In this document: one piece after another, positions 45,321-57,060 of the stretch
How positions within the stretch are numbered: position 1 is the stretch's first letter
Layout: each line of letters begins with the position of its first letter
DNA from: Porodaedalea pini
Taxonomy: Eukaryota > Basidiomycota > Agaricomycetes > Hymenochaetales > Hymenochaetaceae
Length of the DNA stretch: 64,000 nt
NCBI GenBank assembly: GCA_002794775.1
Contig: NBAY01000007.1
Coordinates: forward strand, 372,001-436,000
Direction: 5' to 3'
Notes under the pieces: model-generated
What the model saw: the letters and a program-made list of their open reading frames with translations, nothing else
What the model was told of the DNA's origin: nothing
Database searches by the model: none
Program-made: the position numbers and the translations under genes

Positions 45321-46042
45321 TCATCGATCCTGTTCAGGGCCTCGCGAGTCGAGAGAGCGTTTCTGCAGTGCGTCACCTTTGCGCCGTGAAGGGATCGCAT
45401 CGAGCGAGACGCCGAACGCGCGGTCTTCCTTCTTGACTGACGGTCCACTAGGTCCGCGCAGGCTTATCACGTTGCTTAGACGTTCTTTCAGGCATCCCAC
45501 GCCGACCGGCGTCCGCGTCCGCGACTTCGCACTTCCGGCATCCATGCCCGACTCGTCTCCCACACTGATAACGTCTGTGTCGTCGCTGATATCGACTGGA
45601 CACGCCAGAAACGTCTCTTTGAAGCGCGTCCAGTGTTCCGCGAAACCCGCGTGTGCATGTCCGTTCATGGATCCGTCGGTCGCGATATAGGACTGATTAA
45701 GCGTGAGGGCGAGCGACTCGGAGTCTGGTGGTGCGTAGGAGTGAAGTTCGGTGTAGCCTGCACCACCCAGCGCGCGGAGGAACATGAACAAAGCGCTGCA
45801 GTTGAATAGGGTTGTTAGCATTTAAGTCAAAAGGCTTCGGGATATTGAGAAATGGTAATTGCACCACGTTGATGACCGCATCTGAAGCATGAAAGGCGGG
45901 AGATAACGAACGCAGCTCACCTCAGGAATGCAACTAGCAGGGGAAGGTTTGCCTGCTTGAGACGTAGGAAGAGTACGTGCAGCGCGTGGCCTGCACTGTT
46001 CGAGGCGGACGTGCAGACATGGCGAACTAGTGTTATGGACAT
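45321..46042 (-). CDS. second gene of the tandem unit: small protein with one membrane segment (198 aa)
   Basis: Exon 1 is 45921-46042 (ATG 46042, MSITLVRHVCTS) and exon 2 45321-45795; the intron (donor GTGAGC, acceptor TGCAG) is in phase and the total is 199 codons with stop. A hydrophobic stretch across the junction (ANLPLLVAFLSALFMFLR, residues about 31-48) looks like a single membrane helix or signal anchor. The rest is hydrophilic, Ser/Asp-rich then basic. No family is recognised. The homologue in unit A is broken, so this may be the only working copy nearby. Confidence 0.5.
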
Positions 46043-46200
46043 TTTTTTTCGAGTCGCCCGTTACACACAAACACGGCTTGCGGAGATCGGGCTGATGACC
46101 GACTGCGACTGCAACTGCCAGTAAAGGCCGTGAGCAGCGCAAGATATCGCGAGGACCTCGGGGAATACAAGTTACAGACGTAGGGAGATGGGTTCAGAAA

Positions 46201-46676
46201 CGAGATGAGTAAAGACAGAGAGACGAAAACATGGGAGGTTGGTGCGAAGGAGCTGGCGCCTCATGCACTTATGGGCTTGGCTTGGCCTGCAGCATCATCG
46301 GTGCCGTTCCATTCTATTGCTGAGCTCATCGTGATTTCCAAATCTTGACAAATTAAAAGGCTTGAAAATTGCACCTACGGTCCTCATCCACCAGACGTGA
46401 GGTTGCTAGTGTTTCTTGCGCTTGTCTTCACTCGAGGAGCACCGATGTCAATACAATCCTTTGAAATCCAAAGTTACACCGAACTCGTCTTCGATCGCCG
46501 TCTGCATAAGGCAAGACGCCCACGATCAAGATGTTGACAACTTACAAGAGCTGCAAGTTACCATCTGCTCATCAGGATGTGCCTCATTGAACAATACTGT
46601 GCAACGAGGAGACTCAGTAGATACATTGTCTTTTCTTCTCCAACATACAACAAACTCCGACGTGGATATATAAAGA
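46201..46676. other. boundary stretch between tandem array and core genes
   Basis: No gene seen. Similarity to the tandem units ends within it and the MRI1 3' flank begins. Confidence 0.5.
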
Positions 46677-48230
46677 CTAAACGATAGCGCTCAAATCAAT
46701 TGTGCCATTCGCCTGGCGCACCGCTACACCCTTCTCGGTCACGATTGCGCTGATGAGCTCCGCAGGAGTGACGTCGAAGCTCGGATTGTACACGTTCGTC
46801 TCCCTGAGGCCTGGAGGGGTGAGCATCACGACAGCCTGCTCCGCTTTCCCTGCATCGGGAGGTGGGTAGACGGCACCGCGTACGAGACATGCTTCGAGCC
46901 ATGGACGCTGCTCAATCGGGATACTGCGTAAGAAGACGAAGGAGGCAGTATAAAAGTGAGGATAAGATCAGGACAGGGAGAAGAGGTGAATTGAGCCGAG
47001 CTGCGATTGGATGCGACGTGGGAGCGGCACTTACTGGGAACCATCGGGGATGTCAAGGTCGACCGTGCTGATCGGTGCAACGACGATGAATGGGATCTTG
47101 TGGCGCGCCGCCAGTACGGCGGCATTGTAAGTCCCGATCTGCGAGTGACGCCTATGTATCAACATCGCTGGATCTCTCAAGAGAAGGTGACGCACTTTGT
47201 TTGCGGTGTCGCCATTCTTCGCAATGCGATCGGCGCCGACAACTGATGCACACAGTATAAGATGGCAGATAAATCTGAGGTGATGTGAAGATACTCACCA
47301 ACGCCGTGGATTTTATGGTGCTGGAAGAGCGAGCCAACCATGGTGTCACAGATCATGACATGGGGTGCTTGCAGTGCCTGAAGCTCGAACGCTGTTAACC
47401 TTTGGTATAAAGAATGAATGGTATGACTAGAATAAATCCGCAAAATTACTGACCGGGAACCCTGGTGATATGGTGCAGTCTGAGTGAAATATGCCGTTCC
47501 TAGGCGCCCTGTTTCGAACAGATGGGTAATAAGGCCCAGAGCTGTTCCATAACCCTTCGAAGTCATAAGAATACGGCTTATCAGCACAGATTCATAAAAT
47601 GAACTCACAGAAGTAGCTAGCGATCCCGTATTGCACACCGTCAGCAGGTTCAGCGCACCCGCCTCCTCTCCCTTTTCCTTCGTCAGCTCAACAAGCCACT
47701 CCGCACCATGCCTGCTCATCTCTTTGTTCCGCCCGACATCTTCATCCGCAACAGCCCTGCCTTCGCGCACAAGCGCTTCTGCGATCGTCTGCGCATCCGT
47801 CCCTGCGCGCACGCCCTCAGTGAGCACGCGGCTGAGCCGTCGAGTCGCGGCGCCGAGGTTGACTGCGGTTGGGCGTGCAGTGAAGAGGAAGTCGAGTTGA
47901 GGCTGGACATGTGCCTGTAGCGCTTCGGGGGAGGATAAGAATGAGGGAGCGGGGGATTTACTGAGGGCGCGAGAGAGGGAAGATGCAAGTGAGAGAGCGG
48001 CGAGCGAGGCGATGGCAGGGGCGCCTCGAATCTATCCGTTAAACGATCTCAACCGGAGGATATTGGGCACTAGAAAGTGAGCGTACCTTCATGGTCTTGA
48101 TAGCATCGTGCGCATCCTCGATGGAATTGATCTGCACGAACTCGACGACGTGCGGAAGCAAGAGCTGGTTCACGATCTCGATGTCGTCCCCATTCGTGCG
48201 AATCGAAAGCGGCAGGGTCACTTCAGACAT
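46677..48230 (-). CDS. MRI1: methylthioribose-1-phosphate isomerase
   Basis: Converts 5-methylthioribose-1-phosphate to methylthioribulose-1-phosphate in the cytosolic methionine salvage pathway. Exons (5' to 3'): 48087-48230, 47609-48031, 47454-47554, 47299-47399, 47196-47242, 47035-47138 and 46677-46923, all in phase, giving 388 residues, close to the fungal norm. Family marks: [13 protein letters not shown] after exon 1, [11 protein letters not shown] with the catalytic Cys at residue 181, CDTMVGSLF, and [18 protein letters not shown] with the catalytic Asp at residue 261. This eIF2B-like fold family is distinguished from true eIF2B subunits by the Cys/Asp pair and NLLTVCNTG. Both catalytic residues are present. 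It is the first core gene to the right of the repeat region. Confidence 0.95.
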
Positions 48231-49748
48231 TTCGAGATCTTGTGAGTAGTTCTGTTTTGCTTGACTAGCAGTTCCTTGGCGTTACTAGAGCAAGAGGGAA
48301 GGCAGGAGAGGAGGAACGGTGAAGACTGCTCGAACCATTTGGAAGAGAAATTTCGTGATCGACGACGATCGGGAGATCTGCGCTTGCTTACTCTCTTTGT
48401 GGGTCCAACGCCTGAACCCAGTACTAGTGCCGGCGTAACTACTTTCTAAGCTTCAGTCGTTGCCCATGGAGAATGAGCAAGCCGTGAGCTTTAAATGAAC
48501 GATATAAAGATGAGCAGTGCACTCCTACAGCCGTGAATTTATTCCATCATAACTGCTCTCCCATTTCTGCTTCCGGGCCCCGCGAGCTTCAGGTCTCTCT
48601 TCTGCTCAAATGCTTCGAGGCATATTAATTTTATTTCCATATAAGTTCTTCAGGAACAAAGTATTCTATCATAATTCAAGAAGGAGCTTGTCATCCGGTA
48701 GGAATCTACTCATGGGTCAAAATGAATCAAAGTGATGATGAAGTCCTATCTATTTTACCTTCCATAACATTGCCCCCTTCTGTGAAAACGGTGCGAGTAC
48801 TTGCGCTATTACTTATTCATGTACACAGATCAGGCCTAGGTTGATATTTTTCTTCGATTGGGGTGTAGTCAACTATTGAACTACAAACTACTAGCTATAT
48901 AAAGATTAATATATTAGTGATGAAGACTTAGTGGTCTAGCGGTTATGATTTCTGTCTAACATAATATACTTTGAAGGTATAACACAGAAGGTTCCTGGTT
49001 CAATTCCAGGCTAAGTCAATTTTTCAAACAATTCAGTATTTTTGCTTCATCTTATCTATTAATGTATCATCAACATGCTCCTAGTTTTAGGAGACAATCT
49101 CTTCAGACTTAATATGCACTATAAGCCATTGCACTGATTTACACATATTTAAGGCCTGTGGATACCTCTTTATAATCAATTCAAAGGATGTTCCCTGATT
49201 AAATTATCTATTTGGCCTGGCCTTGGCCCAACGATAAGTGTTATCTTTTATATCAGCAACTACATGCCCTGAAGAACTCATTCTATGCCATTTGATCGCT
49301 ACAAATGCCAACGGATCGCATAATCCAAGGAGACTCTCTGCCAGTGAAAGCTCAAGAAAGAGACTAATTAGCAGTACATCAAGGCATAAGGTTTCTCAAA
49401 CACTGACTCCGAAGTACTTTTGACATTCTAATACGCAAAGACTGCCGTTTCTATCGTAAGATCCTGAGGGTATTAGAAAGTCGAAGGCCCGGGCAAAAAC
49501 ACATAACTAGATGTACACCAATGAGGTATTGCGGCAAGATTCGAGACAACATGACCCCAAATTATTCCAGATTCTGTACACTAGAAGCATGCCTCGCAGT
49601 CAATCAACAGACTCCAAGGTTGAAATGTAAAGACAGAAATCATTACAGGTCATAGATACCGGGTCACATGATCAAGACAAACAACGCGTACACAATAGCA
49701 TGTCGCGTGCAAGCGAGTATCGTTCGATCACACTACGACGCAAGGAAC
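48231..49748. other. 1.5-kb intergenic region containing one tRNA
   Basis: AT-rich spacer between the divergent MRI1 and RNase H2B genes. Apart from the tRNA at 48925-49018 no gene was recognised; short ORFs here lack any support. Confidence 0.6.
48925..49018 (+). tRNA. tRNA-Val (anticodon AAC), with intron
   Basis: Cloverleaf can be folded: acceptor GACTTAG/CTAAGTC plus discriminator A; D arm GTCT..TGAT; anticodon stem TCTGT/ACAGA; T arm CCTGG-TTCAATT-CCAGG. The anticodon loop reads CTAACA and is interrupted after base 37 by an intron of about 21 bases, the usual place for nuclear tRNA introns. D arm and anticodon resemble fungal tRNA-Val(AAC). The acceptor is weaker (A/T-rich) than in typical tRNA-Val, so it could be a drifting copy. 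Confidence 0.7.
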
Positions 49749-51126
49749 ATGCCCACTCACATTAGTGTTCTCCCAATAGGTACGAAGGGCACTGCTAGAA
49801 ACTGGTTCTTGAACTGACATGCGATGTGGTAGATGTGCTTGACGCTCTGTCCGTCCAGCTCAATGAAAAGACCGTTGCAGAGACGCAGCCAGCTCCAAGA
49901 CTCAGTCTACTACGGCTTCCCCATCCTCGGACAGGTAGATGAACAACGCATCTTCTCATCATCATCAAAGGCTGACCTGCCTGCACAGGTATAGCGTCTC
50001 TTTTTCTGCCCATCAAATCTCCGACCGGCGCGTCGTCCATTCTAGAACTTCAGAATGTGGCTTCGAATGCGAGTAGAAGCTGGTTCAATGGTGGAGAGGT
50101 CTTGTCAGGTACGTTCAAGTTATCTTCATACTATTTTATGAGGACTGAATCTTTCGGGCAGACGGTAATATGTTATTGATGACCCCCATCGACCCTGTAT
50201 TTCTACTGGTGCCGCTTCTAAAGGCTACATCCCCAGTACGTCTCCACGACAATGGTTTAACATAATTTGAGTCTGAATGAAATGTAGCAAGATGGGTCTT
50301 TGGGAAATTTCCGCACTCTTGACGACATAATGGAAAACGCCTCGGCGAAAATAGCGAAGGCACATGATGGCGATACGGGCACGTCTTCGGAGCTGGTTTC
50401 TGGGGACATTATGGAATTGAGTGGTTTGCCATGCATTCAAGTTGCAATGCGACGAATCTGTGAGACGAAAGGTAAGTTCGTCCGGCCATGCACTTTCTTT
50501 CTTGGTCGCTGACGCGCTCGGTGTTTTTGGCCGTACAGATATTGCGTCTGATCTTGTCGTGTTCCGGTACTCCCACTCCAAGCTGATGGACTACCTAGTA
50601 AAGAAGGCGACTCGTCTGGGAGACGGCGGTCTAATAGAGAAATCTCGAACCCTTGAGCGTGAGCTGGCAAAAGATGGTCTGATGGACGATGGCAAGGAGG
50701 AAATTCTGCAATGTATGTGACACATCTTTCGAACAACACGTAATCTTGGCACTCACGTTATACTACAGCCGGACGCTTGAAGCTTGCATGCGACCTTGTA
50801 TCCCAGTACACTTCGCCAGAGATTCATCAAGAACTTCTTGGAAAATTCGAGTACGCCTTCATTGACTCCGAAGTAGACTTGCTCTTTCTGATAAGAATAG
50901 CAGCTTCTCAGCACTCACAAAACATGTTGCCATGCTAGCAACAATAGATTCTGTGCATGAGACGACGACGACCAACGGTGCTGTGCAGAAACCGCAGGGT
51001 AACGACGACAAAGATGGAAAGAAGCGCAAGGCGACGGCTCAAGGGTCGACAGGCGTCGCAAAGCTCAAGAAGGCCAATATCAAGGGCATGTCGAAGCTTT
51101 CATCTTTCTTCCAGAAAAAGTCCTGA
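49749..51126 (+). CDS. RNH202: ribonuclease H2 subunit B
   Basis: Non-catalytic subunit of the nuclear RNase H2 complex, which removes single ribonucleotides and R-loops from DNA. Exons 49749-49779, 49833-49934, 49989-50108, 50162-50235, 50288-50471, 50539-50712, 50769-50850 and 50901-51126 join in phase to 330 residues. Family marks: MPTHISVLP at the start, LRLPHPRTG, LMTPIDPVFLLVPLL (the most conserved Ydr279-family segment), LDDI and YLVKKATRL. The C-terminus ends KLSSFFQKKS after a Lys-rich stretch; this fits the LxxFF core of a PCNA-interacting box, as in the human subunit. Start chosen because MPTHISVLP matches fungal homologues and splices in phase. Well supported. Confidence 0.9.
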
Positions 51127-51498
51127 GGGTGTATATGAGAATAGGTGCGCCCGTAGTCCCCCTTTTTGCATATATCGTTATGCCTTTTCCGTTGGATGTA
51201 GAATTACGCACTATGAGTTCATTGTTTAGTAAAAGAAAGCACAAATTTTGTTCGCGGCACATTGGTTGATAAAACTGAGCAATCTCCTGCATCTCTGTGA
51301 AAAGGATCAGTTCGGTAATATTCTTGCCATTAATATTGTTCATGAGGTGTTGTATTGCGTGGGAATCGAGTGGCATGATCGACGCTCACGACCGCAACTC
51401 CGCTTCTTGAACCTGTCTCGTACGCCCACCATCGTGTCGCGTCCGGTTGACGACGTGGTCGACGAGCTCCTCAGCTTCATCAGAGACATCTGTGGGTA

Positions 51499-54251
51499 AT
51501 GAAGGACGTATGCTATGCCAAGCAATACGTTGATGCATGCGTGCAAACGTCGCCGATTGCTTCTGCCACCCGCGTCCACGACCAGAGCATCGTGAAGACA
51601 ACTCCAATTCCGAAGCGCCTCAAACGCGTAACCTATATCGACGAAGCAATGTCTGGAATATACCTTAATGACTCAAGCGCACGACGCGTATACCCAAGGA
51701 CACCCATAAACCGTATGAAGTCGCAGCTTTCATTCAATCTGCCGAATCAACTGCTCAGCCCCTCTGTTGCAACTCAATCCCCGCGTAGAGTAGTCTCACT
51801 TCCTGAACAGTTTGGACCAGATGCACTCTCAGAACGCCTTGCCAACTCGCTTATTGCATGCTCACGGAGCGTCTCGATGCCCGCTGCTATTCAACACTTT
51901 CCTCAGGTCGAATTGACCTACGAGGAATCGCCGTCAATGCATATGTCCCCTTCCATCTCGTATGAAGAAGAGGAGTATTCTCGCCTTCAATGCTATCCTC
52001 AAGCTAGAGACCTGCCTCGTACCCCTTCTCTGCCCTCGACTCCTGATTCAATCGAGATCATTGATAGTAGCTTTCATATCTCCGACGCTTTCCTTCGAGC
52101 CCAAGGACATCCAATGAATAGGATGAAAACCGTACATAAAGGTATGCTGCTTACGGTGCGCGTCCATTGATTTGATATTCACCGTCAAATGCTCCTCCAG
52201 ACTGGCTCCCGTGGGCCAACTCTCCGCCTCGTCCAATACCTGCTTTGCACGGCCCTGCCTCGCTTCCCTATGCGAGATGCCCTTCGTAAGTTTTCACTCT
52301 CTTTACCCTATCTATTTGCTCAATTCCTCATAGAGGTGCAGAAGGAACAGTAATTGAAGAGCCTTCGACTGTTCCCGGTCTGATATGGGGTTTGAGAGAT
52401 ACTGGTACGAATGCGCCTATGGAACACATTCAAGTAGACTCTGGGAAAGCGACAATTCGTTCTCATGTGACACGCGCATCTCAAGAGCACTCGCAAATGC
52501 CGTCCCGACCTTCAGCGGCAATTGACCGCCACAAAAAGGCGACAGGCACCTCCAACCAGTCGCAACCTTCCCTTGCTTTTGACAACATTTCCCGCTCACA
52601 GGCGCAAGGTTCTATCAATACGTCGAAGGCTCACGTGCAGGCCAAAGTTGACGATCACTTCCAGCGATCGATACAGCCCCTCGGTGAATGGACGAACAGA
52701 CACGAACGTTTGCCTTCTAGGGAGCGTGGTCTAGTTCCACAATATGAAGACAAACGTTTGAGAATGCACGTATCATCTGCGCTCGATAGATTGCCTAATA
52801 CCCACCCTCCGATGGATCTGTCGGATGAAGAAATCACCTTCGACCCTCGGACCGATCAAGATCTCCATAGGCAGATGCCTGTCAACAACCTCATTCAACA
52901 GCAGAATTATCAAATTCCTAGCTCTCTACTTGATGCAATTTTTCGGGAGCACAATCAGTACAAGGACAACACCAATTTAGACGCATCGGCTCCGACCTTT
53001 ATTCCCAGTCATCTTCGTCGAACTCTCAAGCAGGCCGAAACCAACAAAGCCCAGAACAGCGTCGCGTCGGCAGAAGAAATAAGCGTACCTAGAACTGACG
53101 ACAGCATGAATCACGCAAACAACAATGGTATTCGTCAGAAGTATGCAAACTCGCAGAATGCTTTACCGACCCCTCCAGATTCTACGTCGCCCCTTTGGTC
53201 GTCTATACCTTCCCCACCGTTGAACGATGCTACGGTTGTTCTGCAGCAACCACATAAAGCTGATTATCAGAAGCCTGTTTTGCAATATGGCTTGAATTTA
53301 CGCGCGCCCACAGCGAGCCTCGAAGATCTCTCAGACCAACTCAGACGACTCATTCTCCAGCAGCAAATGAACTACGAAGCTATCATCTCTTTGAACCATG
53401 ACCACGATCCTGCTCCGCACCCTCTCCAGGAGCAAGTCGTCGCTGCTCCTCCGCCTCGGTCCAGGTCGTTCACGACGCCCAATTCTGCTTTGTTCAAACC
53501 TTCAATGCCGATCAACCTGCAAGATCTGGTTGCCCGTCAAACGCCAGATCATACTCCGGTTCTCGACAGTCCTGCGATGCTCCCGGCAGCGCTTCCTATA
53601 ACGTCTTTGATCTCCGATGGCACAACAAAACACCGTAAGACCCTCTCTGCTCCCGTGATTGACTTTTGCTCGGCGCTGCCTTCGTCGAAAGACGATTATG
53701 AGTACCGCGCTGGTCGCGGAGACGTTCTCACTGGTAGGCGCCACCCGCGATCCATTCCGCTCTCTCGTCTGCTCGAGAAAAGACTTGCCCCCGTACCCGA
53801 AGAGCCAAGCTTCGTCAACACGAGCTCAGAGATGTCGCCCCCAGCAGCACGTTCTGTTCCTGCTCCAGTTTCAACTTCAGTTCGCCCAGTCAGGAAAGAC
53901 TATAATTTTGACGAACTCCGTACTCCAGTAGTGGAGGTAGTGGTTGATGGGCTATGCGGCTCACAGGCTGAGCTGCCAAAACCGCCGTCCGAGCACAAGC
54001 TCGTAGAGCCTGCAAAGCAGAAGAAACGACAAGTCAAAATCAAATGGCCAGCAGACGCTTCGAGGGGTGGGAAGACAACAGTCAGTAGATCCGGCGAGCG
54101 CAAGAGCGTTACAAATGACGAGAATATATATATCCCTGGTCCCTCTGCCTCGACTCCGAAAAAGAGATCGAGGGTCAACCAAAGGAGTACTCGTGTCGAC
54201 GAACGCGCCAAGCGTGGCATGGGTCCACAGAAGGCACGTCGCACGGATTAA
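51499..54251 (+). CDS. disordered Ser/Pro/Gln-rich hypothetical protein (881 aa)
   Basis: Exons 51499-52141, 52201-52285 and 52334-54251 join in phase (introns GTATGC..CCAG and GTAAGT..TAG). The protein is low in hydrophobics and rich in Ser, Pro, Thr, Gln and Asn throughout, with repeated SP/TP sites (TPRTP-like, LPTPPDSTSP) that could be phosphorylated, a possible short coiled segment near LEDLSDQLRRLILQQQ, and a basic C-terminus (PKKRSRVNQRSTR) resembling a nuclear localisation signal. No domain is recognised. A nuclear regulatory or scaffold role is conceivable but is inference. An upstream open stretch (51248-51499) overlaps the ATG and could be an additional exon or 5' UTR. Confidence 0.7.
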
Positions 54252-54661
54252 GACTCAGGAATCCCTTGCTTTCTCCACTTACTTTATGTACAATATCCTC
54301 GTAATGCGCTTTACCGCCTCTAGACGATTCGTTTCTTGCCGCTAAAATATCCCCCTCTCTAATCGCCTACATGCAACCTTCCAAGCCCTTTCTTCACTCT
54401 CCTTTTCTTATCGATTCTGTGCGAAACCTCGATACAAAACCTCTCTCGTCGTTGGGTTCTTTCACTTCTGCGGTGTCTTCAAACGCGGAATTTGTTGTAG
54501 ATGGAAGTGGAGCTGCATCACTTCTTGTCGATTATTATTCCCGCCCGCCGTATCGGTTTCGTAATTGCAGTATTTTACATTCATGGTTCATATTCCACGG
54601 GCCAATCAGTAGAGCAGAATCAAACATGGACATTTACTGCTCTCCCCTTCGATATCCTGAA
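54252..54661. other. 3' flanks of two convergent genes
   Basis: Contains the 3' ends of the 881-aa protein gene (plus strand) and of prpD (minus strand). No separate gene seen. Confidence 0.5.
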
Positions 54662-56549
54662 CTACGCTTTAACAAACAAGTCGGTGAACTTGTCAACAGG
54701 AAGGTTGTAGAACTTCTCAGCGTCTGACACCGTTTCCAGAATTCTAATTGCTATAAGTCAGAAAAAAAAGGAAACACGGCAGAAAAGTATGCGTACTGCT
54801 TCTTGCGCGCATCGTCAAAGTGATGGCCGATATGGCGCTCAAACTTGCGCATTAGGAGAGGGGTACCCTCTGCTCGACGGCGCTTGTGTCCGATGGGGTA
54901 CTCAACCGCGACCTCGTCGAGCACGGTGCCGTCATCCAGTGTAATTGTGATTGCGTTTCCGATTGAACGCTTCGACGGGTCGTGGTAGTCTGCGCTGTAC
55001 TGTGTGTCCTGGACGCAGGTGATCTTCGCGCGCAGGGCATCGATGCGTGGATCAGCAGCGGAGGCGTCAGAGCTGCATTATGCGGATTCAGATGTGAACA
55101 TGCGAAAGAGATGAACAGCGAGAGAGACGTACTAGGATTCAGTGGTCAACTCTCCGAAGATAAGCGGATAAGCGACCATGTAATTGATATCGTGGCTGTA
55201 TGGGAATTGGGATGTTAATTGGATGAAAGGAGCAAGAAGAGAATTTCACGTACTCCCTGTCTGCGAAGTTGTGCAGCTTGCCCTTCTTGTTGATGATGCG
55301 CATGGCCGCCTCTTGCGTGCGAATCTGCACGCTTTTAATGTCATCTGAAGACTTGCCGCGCGCTTTGAGCTGTGCGTGCAGTGTGTGCGCCGCCTCCACG
55401 GCCGTCTGCGCGTGGAACTCCGCGGGGTACGAGATCTTGAACAGCACGTTCTCCATGATGTAGTTCCCGTAGGGGATCTGGAACTCGAACGGGCGGCCCT
55501 TGAAGAGCACGTCGTAGAAGCCCCAGCCCTTCGCGGTGAGCACACTCGGTAGACCCATCTCGCCGCGCTGCACGAGCAGTGCGAGATTCACCGCCCGCGC
55601 GCACGCGTCGCCTGCGGCCCACGACTTGCGCGAGCCGGTGTTCGGCGCATGGCGGTACGTGCGGAGCGACTGGCCATCGACCCACGCTTGGCTCACCGCG
55701 TCGATCGTCTGTTGCTTGGAGAGGCCCAGCAGGCGCGAGACGACAGCGGCGGAGGCGACTTTGACGAGGACGACGTGGTCGAGCCCGACGCGGTTGAACG
55801 AGTTGAGCAGCGCGAGACAGCCCTGGATCTCGTGTGCTTGGATCATGCCGTGCAGGAGGTCGCGCACCGTTAGCTGTGTTTTCCCGGCGCGCGTGAGATG
55901 GTCGGCGATGGCGAGGATCGCGCCGAGGTTGTCGGATGGATGTCCCCCTGCGAAATCTTGTGAATATCATTGCTAACACTCGTGTGTTGTGAAGGACGTA
56001 CATTCGGCCGCGAGGAAGCAGTCATTAAAGTCGAGCCATCGGATGATGGTTCCAATATTGAAAGCACCGCGAATAGGGTCGAGCTGGTAGTTCGTCCCAG
56101 GGACCTTCGTACCTAATTCGCCATGACGTTTGCACGCACTCTTGTCGAATACCATAAGCTGATTGCTTACCGTTTGGTACGACCGTACCCTCAACAACGG
56201 GACCGAGCAGCTTCCTGCACTGCTCGAACCGAAGACCCTCCAGGCCACATCCAATGGTGTCGATGAGGCAGAGTCGCGCAGTCTCGACCGCGAGCGGCGA
56301 GTAGTCCGTGTAGTTGTGGATGTAGTCCGCAATATCGACGAGGACCTTGTCCGGCTCGGGGCGCTCGGCACTCTCAGCGGCGCTGGACATTGTGCGTGTT
56401 CCAAGAAGCTTTGCCGGAGTTGGAGAAGAACGACGTGGAAGTGATCGGGAAGAGAAGGGGCGGCTTGCGCTGTGGATAAATGCAGCAGGTGATATGGGCA
56501 CGCGTCGCCGGGCGGAGGCAACAAGAGAGCTCCGCGACAATGATAGCAT
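54662..56549 (-). CDS. 2-methylcitrate dehydratase, PrpD/MmgE family, mitochondrial
   Basis: Dehydrates 2-methylcitrate to 2-methyl-cis-aconitate in the methylcitrate cycle that disposes of propionyl-CoA. Exons (5' to 3'): 56171-56549, 56002-56112, 55254-55947, 55133-55195, 54797-55072 and 54662-54743, in phase, 534 residues. The N-terminus (about 40 residues, [16 protein letters not shown]) is rich in Arg and Ser without acids, a mitochondrial targeting profile. Family marks: [83 protein letters not shown] and a C-terminal KFTDLF. Length fits the fungal enzyme. The upstream TTG at 56555 is in frame, but ATG 56549 is the natural start. Exact substrate among PrpD-family enzymes is inferred. 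Confidence 0.92.
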
Positions 56550-57060
56550 GCTCAAAATACGGTAGAAAAAATGCCTTCAGTGATCCGTCCCACACTGCCG
56601 ACGACAACGACGATGAGCGAGGTTGAACTCGAGGTAGTCGTTCGAGTTCAAGTGGAAATAGATACTGAAACGGCTATTGATTTCCAACGCCGGGGATGCC
56701 GATCATCTCCGAGTCTCCCGCTGCCATTCGTTTGTCTTTTTTTCATGCCGACCTCCATCAGAGTTCAACTTCTCCTCAATCGTGCTAGTATGAGGGAACA
56801 CATGCTGACAAGGACCTGCTGTGCTCATGGAAGAAGGAAAAGGTCGTTGGCCTAAGGATATTGAACCAACATGCTGGAAGTCCCGTCTTGAAGAATGCAC
56901 TTGAAACGCTTTATCCAGCTCCTTCAGACGATACAATCCATATGATGTATCTCTGTCCGAGTTCATATGTACGTCGAATCATCATATGTTATCTTCATAA
57001 TTACTGACATATCGATCTTCGTCGCCGCGCATCTCCTTCTCCCCGATGCCTGCCATTCTC
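56550..57060. other. intergenic region upstream of prpD
   Basis: Holds the prpD promoter side and the 3' flank of the GFA-domain gene. No gene or clear TATA box seen. Confidence 0.5.

Larger units (their letters stand above)
41202..46200. repeat. tandem unit C
   Basis: Third direct copy, offset about 9475-9491 bases from unit A. Starts where similarity to unit A starts (CGCATAGCGGC). Contains the third unknown-gene paralogue, a non-coding middle (43656-45320, with a run of about 10 Cs near 44361) and the intact second gene. Right edge approximate. Confidence 0.8.

Noticed and set aside
55341..56003. 220-codon minus-strand frame overlapping the prpD exon
   Set aside because: Alternate frame of the GC-rich third exon; Arg/Ala/Pro-rich with no motif, whereas the accepted frame carries all PrpD landmarks.
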